Source: an uncultured Flavonifractor sp. (lineage in GTDB: Bacteria > Bacillota > Clostridia > Oscillospirales > Oscillospiraceae). From it: a stretch of DNA of 33,439 nucleotides. Shown here one piece after another: positions 32,811 through 33,439 of this stretch; position 1 is the stretch's first letter, and every line of letters starts with the position of its first letter. The notes below the pieces were generated by a model, which worked only from the letters and a program-made list of their open reading frames with translations, searched no databases and was not told where the DNA came from. The stretch lies in the NCBI GenBank assembly GCA_944383135.1, contig CALWOL010000060.1:1-33439 (forward strand), written 5' to 3'. The position numbers and the translations under genes are program-made.

Positions 32811-33439
32811 ATGAAGCGCATACTTCCGGCTGCCCTTGCCTTGCTGCTCCTGGCTGGCTGTGCAAAACAGGCTCCGACCCCCGCCAGTCCCTCACCGGCG
32901 GCAGAGACCCGTCCCCTGACCCAGGAGGAGATAGACCGGGTCAACGAGGCCTTCCTCTCCCACATGGAGCGGGACGGCGTCACCTACGCCACGCCGGTGA
33001 GCGGGTTCTTCACCAGCTACTATGACGATGTGACCCAGCTGGACTTCTTCGACTTCCTCTACTACTTCCCCGGCGACGGCACCCTGGGGGAGGAAGACCA
33101 GGCGGAGTATGCCGCCCTGGCCGCCCTGCCCGACTTCCCCTACCGGGACGAGGTGGACACCCTGGGCTGGGATTCCCCGGAGGACCTGCCCGTGCCCACC
33201 CACCGCATCCCCCGCGCCTCGGTGGACGAGGCCCTGGAGCGGTACGCCGGCATCACCGCCGCCGACCTGGCGGACACCTCCGGCGTGCCCTATTCGGAGG
33301 AATACGACGCCTGGTACACTTTCTCCAGCGACTTCGGCCCCGGAACCTTTGTGTGCGCCGGCGGCCAGGTGGACGAGGAGGCCGGCGCCGCCCTGCTGTG
33401 GACGGACACGCGGGGGGACGGCACCCGGGTGGAGCTGCT
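32811..33439 (+). CDS. Lipoprotein of unknown function, cut by the window end
   Basis: An open frame of 209 codons runs off the window. The signal peptide (MKRILPAALALLLLAGC) has the lipobox LAGC with Cys17. A short Pro/Ser linker follows, then a soluble domain beginning LTQEEIDRVNEAFLS (about 38-52). Recognisable patches are SGFFTSYYDDVTQLDFFDFL, PVPTHRIPRASVDEALERYA, AGITAADLAD and EEYDAWYTFSSDFGPGTF. I recall similar Oscillospirales proteins but know no named family or function. AAAGGAGG precedes the ATG by seven bases and lies in the right arm of leader copy 2. Like the two genes before it, it belongs to a run of P/T-linker lipoproteins. Confidence 0.85.
   Translation, partial: MKRILPAALALLLLAGCAKQAPTPASPSPAAETRPLTQEEIDRVNEAFLSHMERDGVTYATPVSGFFTSYYDDVTQLDFFDFLYYFPGDGTLGEEDQAEYAALAALPDFPYRDEVDTLGWDSPEDLPVPTHRIPRASVDEALERYAGITAADLADTSGVPYSEEYDAWYTFSSDFGPGTFVCAGGQVDEEAGAALLWTDTRGDGTRVEL

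Overview
The window looks like chromosomal DNA from a GC-rich, spore-forming, anaerobic gut Clostridium relative of the Oscillospirales, of the Flavonifractor/Lawsonibacter/Pseudoflavonifractor kind. This is an inference. It rests on spore genes (sleB, spoVT), a two-subunit iron-sulfur type L-serine dehydratase, large secreted RCC1-repeat and BspA-like leucine-rich-repeat proteins, lipoproteins with Pro/Thr linkers, and high GC with AT-rich promoters. I see no phage, insertion sequence, CRISPR array, tRNA or rRNA.

Layout. 1-6.8 kb: a DegV fatty-acid-binding protein, then a 1,879-residue secreted protein built from three RCC1 propellers and a GLUG region. 6.8-8.5 kb: a sporulation cluster of a small tail-membrane protein, sleB and spoVT, all with sporulation-sigma-like promoters. 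8.6-16.9 kb, minus strand: a train running clc > sdaAB > sdaAA > MBOAT > DHHW > MFS > pyk. It combines serine deamination to pyruvate, a ClC antiporter, a surface-polysaccharide acylation pair and pyruvate kinase. 17.0-18.4 kb, plus strand: a CNNM/CorC-type CBS protein, divergent from clc. 18.4-23.5 kb, minus strand: a 1,688-residue secreted LRR_5 protein with a strong promoter. 23.5-23.95 kb: non-coding, with a strong promoter and a cluster of perfect hairpins. 23.95-30.1 kb, minus strand: a housekeeping operon ymdB > yhaO-like > yhaN-like > signal peptidase, followed by a second promoter driving signal peptidase > miaA. 30.2-33.4 kb, plus strand: three consecutive lipoproteins (a serine beta-lactamase-like hydrolase, a CapA-like protein and a partial protein I cannot assign). 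The first and third have matching structured leaders.

The strongest unusual signals are four. (1) Two leaders of identical geometry place the ribosome-binding site in the arm of an inverted repeat and share a TTTGTACC...TGGTA core, with different but still complementary outer arms. (2) The RCC1 protein reads as exactly 3 x 7 blades, each set followed by an InlB-B-like module. (3) The RCC1 and LRR giants share a C-terminal module. (4) A dense multi-hairpin element lies behind miaA. Functions are assigned from motifs read by eye; no database search was possible.
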